A stretch of 24,479 bases of DNA, taken from the IMG/VR virus record IMGVR_UViG_3300029787_000317, positions 1 through 24,479 of that record. One strand, 5' to 3'. The stretch's first letter is position 1, and each line of letters begins with the position of its first letter. The stretch comes from a virus. Positions 10,801 to 16,543 of this stretch are shown one piece after another. A program made the position numbers and the translations under genes. Under the pieces are notes generated by a model. It worked only from the letters and a program-made list of their open reading frames with translations, had not been told where the DNA came from and did no database searches.

Positions 10801-10993
10801 CGCCCTGGACGCCTTGAGAATATTCCTCTGGATTGACATCTCGCGTGTCATCCACGCGGGCATCCATCATGCCCTCGCGTTCTCGAAGAAACTGCTTCGC
10901 CAGGTTTTGTTCTTCGTCCCTCTCCAAATCCCGATCAGGATCTTGATTGAGAGAAGGATTTTCTTCGAGAAATTGTCGAGCCAGATCGTCCAT
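1820..10993 (-). CDS. Giant 3057-residue internal virion / polyvalent protein (gp16 position)
   Basis: The last of four genes matching the T7 gp13-14-15-16 order, but over twice the length of T7 gp16. Visible order: charged N-terminus; glycine- and alanine-rich hydrophobic segments near residues 285-445; helical polyvalent-type regions to about 840; an ADP-ribosyltransferase-like domain (842-1028); a DUF7178-like domain (about 1100-1410); a MuF-C-like domain (about 1525-1740); a zincin with H1769-E-S-G-H1773; a long charged helical region (about 1886-2480); a conserved block around FVQAIWDHVDSFWPQI (about 2530); and hydrophobic segments near 2873-2970. Known family behaviour: gp16-like proteins are ejected and help form the channel across the envelope, and polyvalent proteins carry effector domains delivered with phage DNA. 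Inferred: both roles are fused here. I see no lysozyme or transglycosylase domain like that of T7 gp16. The start shares TAATG with the preceding stop. Confidence 0.9.
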   Translation of the reverse strand: MDDLARQFLEENPSLNQDPDRDLERDEEQNLAKQFLREREGMMDARVDDTRDVNPEEYSQGVQGARELELPESMVRADPTLVKDEAFKKVFRKTVTSHPNLMKYFNKEKNVVISKEDAPALKRITDLMRLRKSIADSKPDDWSAIFTSLPGTLAGVARQQIGGLGTSILENSSAYRASLERHALKYKTDPSARNARIKQLENQIAEEQSVWTRFSQTVGIEERGPLREELIQLRKEQLGADASAYEKARKDVESEGSIQLTRRSRELAEAGHKQFAAEQPNFQQGSIPFYISEITRGTIQMAPSVLASLITRNPVAGQAILGGQIFGQSYAEARRRGFSPDQATAEALFKGAVEFATERIPLGILTRDGGSLMGRTLRSIGAEGLQEVFVEAVDIGYDIGILDEKMTMGQALSRLRDAGIIGAGVGGTLAVTTAAPRALLERRRGQRDQQLVKEDLDRRRQETDDGVERLSNIVDEAENTKTKERDPETLKEALRTLAEETGSETVFIDEAGATEYFQSQGIDPEEMYQAMGVAEQLEDVRNAGHYLEVPVENFVAIDGIAEHIPGLQRDVKFHTDDLTNRELDMLDEHANENFATLITQMEQDGFTDTASSENQIFESVFGAIKSTGRLGDADARAVASVWRAAFRTLGARAGRDPYELFLEREPSFVSRPEVMPRTDTQLDVQINRARAGRQVPGLSDTPLIDYLRSAGGVRIGSNLAAELNAMGVTPSTARGLFKKTTGMTDGDTIDPGTAEILGMLPTTEEGGGYVDRDALLAALDNETRGLPLRTPDQDDLIQDFEQSVERFREALDMMGIDINQDNETIKAQIRAAETEADPMFQPGSPAFEQWFGDSKVVDENGDPLVVYHGTSRTGRDGEFDQFFPFAHFGTAEAANERIQDQRERRPTDRLARMVGRDPQGIQREGERIIPVYLSIQNPLRIVDDASASSMEDMYFQVNKAGVKVRYQAGATMQELVDALKSRGYDGFVYENKVEDKGSESWVAFDPGQVKSVANTGAYNREDPMMLFQSVANHADRISTRLPTGVNATEDPVAENLIIDLEQSLLDPAMAEHHAGLIQNYPSYKPKKENETPEEVFENIIQQSVDNLLWLHDQVPNEVKERSHLWYDGARALTNRWSELYGIPDRSVAGVLAALSPQMDWFKNVNLAERVLDIMTYAQDHKYDAAMEQIAATKVMVDEKTGKVTEKNQKYWDEVKGKRLRELDDPHLKAIWLRIYDEAYNSRNYRVVTPEGEFADWARNNAQDALAIDLETVGEKSKTSWGGFGEIAKAISVIDDPSYENITLRMGAKHKVRNFYNNILSPNADAGDVTIDTHAVAAALLQPLAGKDIEVAHNLATSAGKGMPNARSSALTGVQGTYGIFAEAYRRAAAERGILPREMQSITWEAVRGLFTPAYKSNQQNKDTISQIWYDHADGKISIDDAREQINGEAGGINDPEWYGQSGSDNFIDAPLRDSSYESELSRDSLSERDRGTAPGGTGSGVAAFDPATLGGLEGSFSDASVFFQAQSTNPANDQQNAFNDRLDAWLNATDKERRDKIPPSIVVGDLPEVLRMSGIEGENIQVSQAVLRKVLEDKHSLTPRNMKEILFHLADPILTYQRTDQNGNVMDVQAVLNLTDGEGENVKVGFNPKTGAIKTIHGFRRLENIPKDEEGSGIEAYLQKSAERGNVLYVDRVAAKEMEARRGINLPAWRTILSNNPNAQVKQNLQKRQERERHFQGDEAHKGSFSITPDRAKRVISLFEQADVSTFLHESGHFFLEVMRDMAIDPTTAGAFEADNKILLNWLGVESFDQIETVHHEKFARGMEAYFFEGKAPTKELRGAFRRFADWLMSIYKDIRNLNVEMTPEITAVMDRLLATDEEIAMAQMQDSYRMNLNPEIFPNDQARERYEAKYEESVENARQRLLKRLLRDIKKEKTGEYMLALERMKDTVREEYNDRPWWRAINYLRFGEYLDRETPGDHVAVKLFKDDVVDLIGQDGMALLPGRGRTGIYTTDKDKSIPIEAASAMFGFSSGSEMLDYIMQAAQVTINEDGSRSVKYPKMQDAIDLEAKQRLDEEMGMSLDPLRIRAEAMDALHNTDRGEFLVEELRLLRQMDADAEFTTAAERTVADEGAQTVQDRRDDITDAEEQMAAAPGGENIAEFQAARARQEASRLQRRAERASARDTREMQRIPPAVVREAARRHVQQMTIKELNSPHKFSQAELKAAKRAELAIAKRDFAAAAEHKWQQLWNHYIFIEAQKAITARDKASKEFARYRKITDIRKANMDGDHLRYIQTVLAAYGLGPSDINTDQAIGTLAAIDAWATELNENTGAGIVIPVEIIEDPKNSEEMTFEQFMLLRDAVKSMAKSGRESSKEAKRIFDEMMTELEEHIYANNKERKPREFFDEKKRTAADFIGGLMAVFRKAESISRELDGFEELGPMWRNLVLPISEANSAAAKMRYDNMLAMKEIMKIYEGRKKNFWTKKTFIPAINASMSKDRILAVALNAGNAYNRDTLTNGFGWNDAQIDAILNELDQTDWQFVQAIWDHVDSFWPQIKAVEERVTGFAPPKVEADPVILNGYEVARGGYYPIKFDFKENIKTFDRTQTEQEKALYSGTLSNAATSHGFTKARVANRDQKLDLTLSPLFQHLDGVIHDVTHREAVIEVNKVLKSPRVRQAIANTRGQGAIRELENWLKHVAAGDVDPINHWEKFMRHARFGVSIAEMGFSLRTVLVQPFGFTNTVSQLGAKYAMAGVKTAFADPSFTAEHVFTLSPMMRARAATFDQNARDQLSRRKPGGTMDQFRDAAFWMVSKADFLVAMPTWIGAYKKVMDGAVDGVPAYEPDAIAFADMQVRRTQGSGEPMNLASVQTGHEYKRLFTAFFTFFSAHYQMQVEEGKKFGRKPSAEAAIKFGYHTFMLTVLPAVLSSYILDGGPDEEKEESWWAWVAKLSASFAVGGMPILRELVQGMMSDFGFSGPPLMRLGEMGVQTSGAFKDGELSRSETKNAWMLLSYLARLPGRQVVRTVDYFERYMDGQTQGFDPYQAFVVGYQEKRERNR
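2085..2380 (-). other. C-terminal membrane-active segments of the giant protein
   Basis: Residues about 2873-2970 contain three hydrophobic stretches: LFTAFFTFFSAHY, FMLTVLPAVLSSYIL, and WWAWVAKLSASFAVGG followed by MPILRELV. They are separated by charged loops, including a DEEKEE cluster. This suits insertion in, or close contact with, the host inner membrane during ejection. The membrane role is inference from hydrophobicity and gene position. Confidence 0.6.
5339..5761 (-). other. Zincin metallopeptidase domain in the giant protein
   Basis: Residues about 1745-1885. The motif FLHESGHFFLE gives the zinc-binding H1769-E1770-x-x-H1773. A later helix HEKFARGMEAYFFEGKAP supplies E1817 or E1824 as a candidate third ligand, and the domain closes with LLATDEEI. 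This arrangement is the common zincin module of phage polyvalent proteins. Possible tasks are self-processing of the giant protein, cutting a host protein, or helping penetrate the envelope; the sequence does not decide. All three zinc-ligand positions have plausible residues, so the domain looks active. Confidence 0.75.
5774..6421 (-). other. MuF C-terminal-like domain in the giant protein
   Basis: Residues about 1525-1740, starting just after an FFQ boundary (Q1524). The segment VLRKVLEDKHSLTPRNM (H1595) leads to a LADPILTYQ motif, then a strand of the form QAVLNLTDGEGENVKVGF, then LYVDRVAAKEM. This follows the pattern of the phage MuF C-terminal domain, in which helices and a 'DPi..y/f' strand precede 'vl.l.d..g..i.v'. 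That domain has been placed with BECR-type RNase or effector folds. The catalytic residues cannot be assigned confidently from sequence alone. Confidence 0.55.
6734..7696 (-). other. DUF7178-like domain, possibly HhH-GPD glycosylase-related
   Basis: Residues about 1100-1420. Key segments are WYDGARALTNRWSELYGI, GVLAALSPQMDWFKN (S1155), GAKHKVRNFYNNIL (K1308, K1310) and VTIDTHAVAAAL (D1331). This is the pattern of the phage DUF7178 family. The order of motifs also parallels endonuclease III-type HhH-GPD glycosylases: a first helix with L-S-x-Q, a G-x-x-K helix-hairpin-helix, and a V-D-T-H catalytic aspartate. The DUF7178 match is recognised from memory. The glycosylase link is my inference. 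Confidence 0.5.
7910..8470 (-). other. ADP-ribosyltransferase-like domain (ART-PolyVal type)
   Basis: Residues about 842-1028. The domain opens FEQWFGDSKVVDENGDPLV and continues VVYHGTS (H868). It closes with YDGFVYENK, WVAFDPGQVKSV and NTGAYNREDPMMLFQ. This start and end are the hallmarks of the 'ADP-ribosyltransferase in polyvalent proteins' family. In such domains the early His and later polar residues are expected to bind NAD. The target, host protein or nucleic acid, cannot be deduced. Confidence 0.75.
9659..10141 (-). other. N-terminal hydrophobic region of the giant protein
   Basis: Residues about 285-445 hold alternating hydrophobic and small-residue segments, such as QMAPSVLASLITRNPVAGQA, AILGGQIFGQSYAEARRRG and GIIGAGVGGTLAVTTAAP. 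Similar stretches occur near the N-terminus of other large phage polyvalent proteins. A membrane-inserting or channel-lining role is plausible but is inferred only from composition. Confidence 0.5.
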
Positions 10994-12765
10994 TAGTAAC
11001 CTGACCGCGCATATTCGACTGCGAGATGAAACTGTTGGATAAGCTCTGGCGTGAGGTCTTTCTTATAATATTGGCTATTTGGATCCTTAATGGCCTCTTG
11101 TAATGTGGCCGCATAATCATCAACAAGGCTTTGCGGCACACCCTCAATCGGGGGCCGTTCGTAAACGGGTGTCCCGCCATAGCCAGGTGTGTCGATCTCG
11201 ATAACCATCCGGGTCAACAGTTTATTGACATGGTCCGTTGTGAGCGCCTTGCCATTATTGGCTTCGGTCATTTCGCGGAGTTCATCGGAAACCGCTTCTC
11301 TAAATGTCACCCTCTTTGGATTACCGGGCTTCCAACGCATTTTGTCTCGCATGTAACTATTGATCATGTTTGACTGGGTGTACTCACCTGTCCACCTGGC
11401 ATCCTTTGTTGCTTGAGCTTTTTGCGCTTGGGCATCCGCCTTGGCCGCGTTGGCTCTCGCAATGCGCCAATTGTTGAAGGCTGCGTCATACTCGCCATCA
11501 GGAAGCTTCGAGTTAAATTCGGCTTGAAATTCTATAGCGGTCATTCTGGCGAGACTGCCATCGTCCCACATGATATCGATCTTTGCTTTGGCTGCTCTAA
11601 CAGTTTTGTCGGGGATTATATTTTTCCAGTTAGGGTTTGCTTGGCGCTTACGATAATCTTCTGCAATCTTACGATATGTCGCTGCCTTGTGGGCGCCGAG
11701 TAAAGCCACTTCACTGGGCGTCGGCTCCTCTCCATTAGCTGCACGGGCAGACGCAGATTGCTCCGCCTGGTCTTTATCATAGTCTTTTTGCGCTTGCCCA
11801 ACCGCAATGCGTGACTTGAGCCGCGTTCGGGCTGCATCCTTAACCTCGATAGGAGCTTTCGATCTATCAATCGCTGCAAATTGTTCATCTGGTTTTTTGG
11901 ATGCCTTAAACGCCTGAACCGCCAATGCCTCGGCTGCTTCATCCACCGATGCCTTTTTGGTGGACGCATCAAGGGCGCTCACATTATCCGCATCGATCTC
12001 GCTTCGGTGTTCGGCAAGATATTCCTTTGCAGCTGTACCGTTCCCGGCATCCATCATGCCTTTAATAATTTTTTCATGGACCTCAGACCTGGCATCCCGG
12101 ACACGCTTATCGATTACCGCCTTGTCTTCTTTTTTCTTAGGATCAAAACCTTCTAACGCGGAGAGATCGCGCACCGTCTTTTCCAACTCGCGCATAGATT
12201 GGCTATGGATCCGTTGATCATTGCTTGGAAGGTTCGGATCATATCCAGAAATCGATGCTTCCTTGGCCCTCTCCACTTTGTCGGTAATCAATGCCGTCTT
12301 ATATTTCTTCACCTCGGCATCTTCATGGGATGCACTATTAGACCGGATCCGCCGCCGTCTGGCCAAAACATGCTGGCCAATACGTTGGGTCATCCGGGCA
12401 TTGCCTTTAAATCGATCCAATACCCTCTGAGATTGTGTATCGTAATCGGCCAGCGTGTCCGTCGTCAGGTTCTGAGCGCCGCCCAGCAAAGCCTTACTCC
12501 GCGCTTCACGATAGCCATCCTCAACAGTATCCAGTTCCCGCTCGATCTCAAGCAGCTGGATGGTCTCGGCTTCGTCGCGCTTCTGCTCAAATATTGAGGT
12601 AGCCGCCTGGGCGCCTTTACTTACCGCCTGGGACGCTTGCCCGGCCAGGCGGCCCTGTGCCGCACCGAACATATCAAGTGTTGTGTTGGCTTGCTGTTCG
12701 CCGCCTGAGACGGCCCTAGAGGTAACCTGGGGGCCATCGAGAGTTGGGACTGTTATTCCTGCCAT
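10993..12765 (-). CDS. Internal virion protein, gp15 position
   Basis: 590 residues, hydrophilic and mostly helical, with long charged stretches (for example YREARSKALLGGAQ near residue 85 and QRVLDRFKGNARMTQRIG near 110). There is no signal peptide or catalytic motif. It sits between a gp14-like protein and the giant gp16-position protein, as T7 gp15 does (T7 gp15 is about 750 residues). Known role of the position: a core protein ejected into the periplasm that forms part of the trans-envelope tube. The sequence itself is too diverged for me to claim direct homology to T7 gp15. The start lies 3 bases after the previous stop and the stop overlaps the next start (TAATG), so production is probably coupled to its partners. 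Confidence 0.75.
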   Translation of the reverse strand: MAGITVPTLDGPQVTSRAVSGGEQQANTTLDMFGAAQGRLAGQASQAVSKGAQAATSIFEQKRDEAETIQLLEIERELDTVEDGYREARSKALLGGAQNLTTDTLADYDTQSQRVLDRFKGNARMTQRIGQHVLARRRRIRSNSASHEDAEVKKYKTALITDKVERAKEASISGYDPNLPSNDQRIHSQSMRELEKTVRDLSALEGFDPKKKEDKAVIDKRVRDARSEVHEKIIKGMMDAGNGTAAKEYLAEHRSEIDADNVSALDASTKKASVDEAAEALAVQAFKASKKPDEQFAAIDRSKAPIEVKDAARTRLKSRIAVGQAQKDYDKDQAEQSASARAANGEEPTPSEVALLGAHKAATYRKIAEDYRKRQANPNWKNIIPDKTVRAAKAKIDIMWDDGSLARMTAIEFQAEFNSKLPDGEYDAAFNNWRIARANAAKADAQAQKAQATKDARWTGEYTQSNMINSYMRDKMRWKPGNPKRVTFREAVSDELREMTEANNGKALTTDHVNKLLTRMVIEIDTPGYGGTPVYERPPIEGVPQSLVDDYAATLQEAIKDPNSQYYKKDLTPELIQQFHLAVEYARSGY

Positions 12766-12768
12766 GAT

Positions 12769-13320
12769 CTAACTCTTGAAAGTGTACCATTTCGAGGCCA
12801 CATCAGCCGCCCCACCGAATACGTTCGTTGCACCAGCCAGGAGGGGGCTTTGACCGGCTGCACTTGTGTCATAAAGAATGCTTTGATTGGTTGCGTTCTG
12901 GGCATTCACCCGCTGAGTAAACGCCTCGCGTTCCGCATTGGACCGGATGGTCAGCGTATCTAGCTCACCCAGTTCCGCCGTATCTGCCAGGATATCGATG
13001 GCATCATCTTCGTTGGCATCAAATCCAGATGTGGCCAGGAGCGATCTTTGTCGGCCCATAAAATTAGATATCTTGAGCCGGTGCCTGGCCTCTTCCCGGC
13101 TGCCACGATCAAGGGCATCCTCTGCCTTCCAGTTGGCCACCTCCGCGTTATTGCGGGCCACCTGGGCCTGGTATTTGGCTTGGGCCTTCTGAGACTTACT
13201 TTGCTGATAAGCCGAATACCCACCGAGACCAGCGGACGCCACACTTGAGATGACAGCCACATTGGCCGCCACATTGGCCGCAGCCATGGCGGGACCGGCA
13301 GCTATGGCAAAAACACACAT
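12769..13320 (-). CDS. Internal virion protein, gp14-like
   Basis: 183 residues, close to T7 gp14 (196). It begins Met-Cys followed by a small-residue hydrophobic stretch (VFAIAAGPAMAAANVAANVA), then helical Gln/Ala-rich sequence AYQQSKSQKAQAKYQAQVAR. T7 gp14 also starts Met-Cys with an Ala-rich hydrophobic N-terminus followed by Gln/Ala-rich helices. In T7 this protein is ejected and sits in the outer membrane as the outer end of the DNA conduit. The motif MGRQRSLLATSGFD in the middle is typical of podoviral gp14-type proteins. The start directly abuts the previous stop (TAGATG), with a GGAGG site just upstream. Confidence 0.8.
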   Translation of the reverse strand: MCVFAIAAGPAMAAANVAANVAVISSVASAGLGGYSAYQQSKSQKAQAKYQAQVARNNAEVANWKAEDALDRGSREEARHRLKISNFMGRQRSLLATSGFDANEDDAIDILADTAELGELDTLTIRSNAEREAFTQRVNAQNATNQSILYDTSAAGQSPLLAGATNVFGGAADVASKWYTFKS

Positions 13321-13785
13321 CTATCGCCTCCACTCAAATTTTCTGAAGGCCTGGCCAAAAGGGCCATGAGGCCGAGGCTCTGACATCTCAAACCCCAACC
13401 ATGTTAGCCACCGCTTCGCCGAGACGTTATCGTCATAGACATGGTTGTATAGGTAATCGTAGCCGTCCTTCATGTACTTGTTGAGATAATACCAACTGTG
13501 TCTCAAAAATGGAATAGCGGCTCTGTCCACTTTATCTGTACCCACCAGCCAGGGCTGCCCTGTTTTGTCTGTAATATCGGCCAAACAAACGCCGCCCACC
13601 GTCACCAGTTCATCATCCATAAACCCCGTCCAGCAATGGGTGGATAGCTGATGGCTGATATCCAGGCACTGACGAAAGGGCATGCCGGTCTGATACCATA
13701 TCTCAGTACGATCAATTTCCCTGGCTTGCTCTTCCATCATATCCAAATGCTCTTCAGTCGTTGTTATAATCTCAACTTTCGACAT
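13321..13785 (-). CDS. T7 gp13-like virion protein with GNAT-type fold
   Basis: 154 residues (T7 gp13 is 138). Opening SKVEIITTTEEHLDMM is followed by IDRTEIWYQTG, CWTGFMDDELVTVGGVCL, and a helical C-terminal half ending YNHVYDDNVSAKRWLTWLGF. This pattern resembles the T7 gp13 / DUF2833 family: a GNAT-like core with a 'gf.dg.lva..Gv' strand pair and a final '..n..a.rwl..lGF' segment. In GNAT enzymes the last motif lies near the acyl-CoA site, but gp13 acts in virion assembly or core formation and no substrate is known. The start overlaps the end of the large tail gene by 14 bases, and the stop abuts the gp14-like start. Confidence 0.8.
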   Translation of the reverse strand: MSKVEIITTTEEHLDMMEEQAREIDRTEIWYQTGMPFRQCLDISHQLSTHCWTGFMDDELVTVGGVCLADITDKTGQPWLVGTDKVDRAAIPFLRHSWYYLNKYMKDGYDYLYNHVYDDNVSAKRWLTWLGFEMSEPRPHGPFGQAFRKFEWRR

Positions 13786-16543
13786 CTACTTCGCTGACAA
13801 TTCCGGTCACAGTTGCTGGCAGGGGGCTGGGCTGGCGAATATAAATCTTTCCTTCTTTGTCCCACTTGGGCCGGATACTTTGTGCCAGGGTGCCATCGGT
13901 TAATGTTAAGAGGCCTTGCTTGCCTTCTACGATGTTGGCTGCGTCTGGACCGACCCACAGGCCTCGAGTATCCAGGACCAAAACATCCACCTGGCTCACC
14001 TTCCGCTTTTTATTCATGATGGTTGTGGTGGATTGGTTTTTGATTTCTGGTCGGAGCGTGGCCAGGTCACAGAGATATCCGTACCCCACATGAACCCTGG
14101 ATGCTGCATTAGGCAAAGTGATGGCTCCACCAGAAACCGTCAGGCCCTCAAAGACGTTGCCATTGCCAAGCGCAGATACTGTTTCGCCCTCGAGATGATG
14201 CATGCCGGTGATTGACGTGCCAGCCTTTCTGACTTTGCCCTGGCCCGACACATAAGTGTTATAGGCCGAGCCATCGATGTTGACCGCGTCAGAGTTTTGC
14301 AGCTGGAAGGTGGTAGACGTGACGCCCGCCACTTTAAACCCCGTGCCGTTAATCTCGGTCATACCCCCGGCCCGAACACCTAGACTGGTGTAGGTCTCCA
14401 CCATGTCAGAGATATCCACCACATCACCGTTACTAAACCCATGAGCGCCCGAAGTGGTGACGACCACCGGGCTGGCCTTCGTGGCATTGGTTATGGTGAT
14501 GGGATTATCGACGGTCAGGCCGCAGTCTACAAAAAAGGCATCTTGCACATCGGTAAAATACCGGGTGTGCAGCCGCTCTACATATCTTACTGATCTGGAA
14601 TTGATGGTCCGCTTGACGATCATATAGACAGCGGTCTCGGTGCCTTCGGTGATCGACGCGATATTCTCGACCGTGCCGTTTGCTATTTCATGCTCATGCC
14701 AGGCCCAGACTTCATGCTCTCTTAAATAGGTGAGGCCTAAAAGCTTGCCGTCATCTCTTACACACCAGATAACCGAGAACGGCACTTCTGCATAACACCA
14801 GTCCACGATGATGTTATTTTCAAAAAAATGTTCACTCAATACGCTTAAATCAGTACCGGAATACTTATCACTCTCGAGCTTGTAAGCCAGGTCGCGTACC
14901 TTGTTGCCTTCCGATTGGACATAGACCACAGACGCATCGACCTCGAGGGGCGGCACGTTGGCAGAACCATGATTATCCTGGGGGACAATATTAATAGATG
15001 TTGGCGTGACGGCATTCTCTTGGCCGGTGATCATCCGCCAGATGGATCCAGATGTCATGACTATCAGATCCTGGAGTGGCACAAGCCAGCGAATTTCGTT
15101 TACCTGGCGGGCGGCTATCGTCCGCGTAATGGCGTCATCATCCTTCCTGGGGGATGAGTGGGTCATATTGTTGTAGTTAGCAGACTGGCTCATATACATC
15201 GTCTGAGGCTTGTCCGACCGATTGGCATACATCTTCCGCTGCTCGAAGTATGTGGAGACTGCCGGGTATGACGTGATGAACGGGTTGCGTTCTTTAGGCG
15301 GTGTATCGGTGAGTGTTGGCTCGATGCCGTCATCCACAAAGGTTGCTTCTTCTGTGGTGCCGATAAACCCATAGACGCCGTTGTCATACTTATAGACGTT
15401 ATAGCTGTCGGCATTGGCCGCAGCGGTCCAAGCAATCGTAATCTTATCTGTAGATGAGAGCGTGGCATTGCCATTGGCCACCTCTACAAATGACGTGGCA
15501 GCCGAGCCACCTGATGAATAGGCCGTGTACGCCGATCCGTTTTCATCGGCCAGTTCAAATGTATTGGTAGCCTTGTTCTGAACCGTGAACCGGCGATTGT
15601 TGATCTCTGTCATTCCAACCACGGCAGTGATGATCACCTGTTCCCCGTCCGTAAACGGATGCCCAGTGGCCGTCACCACAACCGGGTTTGCTGCCGTGGC
15701 GCCAGAAATTGTTGCCGTGGTATTGTCAGCGCCCGGCAAGCTTTCCTCGCCATCTTCTTCGTTAAATGCCGTGACTTTATATTTGTAGTTCTCGGATCCT
15801 GTGGATCCACCCTGGCTGGCCGTGATCCCAGTTGGCCAGGTTTGTGTGGGCGTGAATGCGGTCTCTGTGAGTGTCCAGGCACTATGGCCGGTTCGCGTGA
15901 GATCTCTCACCGAGTAGTTATTCTCGGTCAGCGTCATCACATCATTGGACTGTGCATATTTCAGAAGAGGAAGATTTGCTTCCAGATATGGTGACGTGAC
16001 CGTATAGACCCGCTCTGCCGTACCAGCGGAGCCGTATGCCGTGAACCCCGTGCTGTTAATGTTAGTGCCGCCGAGATCCGTAAGTTCAAACGTGTTGGTG
16101 GTTTTATTTTTGACCAGGTAGTTGCGACCGTTTAATTCGGTCATCCCCACGCACCCCGTCACATATATCTCATCACCGTTCTCATAAGAGTGGCCCGTGG
16201 CCGTGACCACCACAGGGTTTGCCTGGGTGGCTCCAGAGATGGTCTTCGCGGCCTCGAGAACAAACCCGCCATCCTTAATAATGCGGATGCTTTGGTTCTC
16301 AAATAAAAGGCAATAGGTTTGTTCGGTATTGAAACTAAACGGAATTAATCTGCCCGCTTTTGTGCTGTCATTCACCTCGCCAATGAACTGGGTGCCAGGC
16401 CGGTTGGCCGCTCCGCCGTGCGCCTTTACAATAAAATTAAAGCACTTGGACAGGCCGGTGGCGTACTTGGCCAGGGTTGTCCGATTGTGCAGCGACGGAG
16501 ATAGTTCGCCGCCGGTAAAATTATCCTGAAAGACGGTGGGCAT
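13772..16543 (-). CDS. Nozzle-like tail protein (gp12-position) with three E1-FCCH-type repeats
   Basis: 923 residues (T7 gp12 is about 794). The N-terminus VFQDNFTGGELSPSLHNRTT and ANRPGTQFIGEV mark a widespread podoviral tail protein that follows the adaptor gene, including in BPP-1/phiV10-type phages. After about residue 415 comes NPFITSYPAVSTYFEQRKMY, then a conserved beta-rich body (DDDAITRTI, IRWLVPLQDLIVMTSG) typical of this family. Three copies of a beta module similar to the E1-FCCH domain lie near residues 101-178, 278-352 and 682-770. The second copy appears inserted within an FN3-like segment. The protein probably forms the tail nozzle or fibre-docking ring. The start overlaps the previous stop (TAATG). 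Confidence 0.85.
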   Translation of the reverse strand: MPTVFQDNFTGGELSPSLHNRTTLAKYATGLSKCFNFIVKAHGGAANRPGTQFIGEVNDSTKAGRLIPFSFNTEQTYCLLFENQSIRIIKDGGFVLEAAKTISGATQANPVVVTATGHSYENGDEIYVTGCVGMTELNGRNYLVKNKTTNTFELTDLGGTNINSTGFTAYGSAGTAERVYTVTSPYLEANLPLLKYAQSNDVMTLTENNYSVRDLTRTGHSAWTLTETAFTPTQTWPTGITASQGGSTGSENYKYKVTAFNEEDGEESLPGADNTTATISGATAANPVVVTATGHPFTDGEQVIITAVVGMTEINNRRFTVQNKATNTFELADENGSAYTAYSSGGSAATSFVEVANGNATLSSTDKITIAWTAAANADSYNVYKYDNGVYGFIGTTEEATFVDDGIEPTLTDTPPKERNPFITSYPAVSTYFEQRKMYANRSDKPQTMYMSQSANYNNMTHSSPRKDDDAITRTIAARQVNEIRWLVPLQDLIVMTSGSIWRMITGQENAVTPTSINIVPQDNHGSANVPPLEVDASVVYVQSEGNKVRDLAYKLESDKYSGTDLSVLSEHFFENNIIVDWCYAEVPFSVIWCVRDDGKLLGLTYLREHEVWAWHEHEIANGTVENIASITEGTETAVYMIVKRTINSRSVRYVERLHTRYFTDVQDAFFVDCGLTVDNPITITNATKASPVVVTTSGAHGFSNGDVVDISDMVETYTSLGVRAGGMTEINGTGFKVAGVTSTTFQLQNSDAVNIDGSAYNTYVSGQGKVRKAGTSITGMHHLEGETVSALGNGNVFEGLTVSGGAITLPNAASRVHVGYGYLCDLATLRPEIKNQSTTTIMNKKRKVSQVDVLVLDTRGLWVGPDAANIVEGKQGLLTLTDGTLAQSIRPKWDKEGKIYIRQPSPLPATVTGIVSEVDVES
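14234..14500 (-). repeat. E1-FCCH-type module, copy 3
   Basis: Residues about 682-770 of the tail protein: KASPVVVTTSGAHGFSNGD, then MTEINGTGFKVAGVTSTTFQ. It is the most diverged copy, with an extra stretch ETYTSLGVRAGG before MTEING. Confidence 0.75.
15488..15712 (-). repeat. E1-FCCH-type module, copy 2
   Basis: Residues about 278-352: ANPVVVTATGHPFTDGEQV, then VVGMTEINNRRFTVQNK and NTFELADENGSAYTAYSSGG. Closely similar to copy 1 at protein level, with visible DNA similarity, suggesting duplication. FN3-like strands lie on both sides. Confidence 0.8.
16010..16243 (-). repeat. E1-FCCH-type module, copy 1
   Basis: Residues about 101-178: ANPVVVTATGHSYENGDEI, then CVGMTELNGRNYLVKNK and NTFELTDLGG. 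Starts just after the conserved N-terminal tail domain. Confidence 0.8.
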
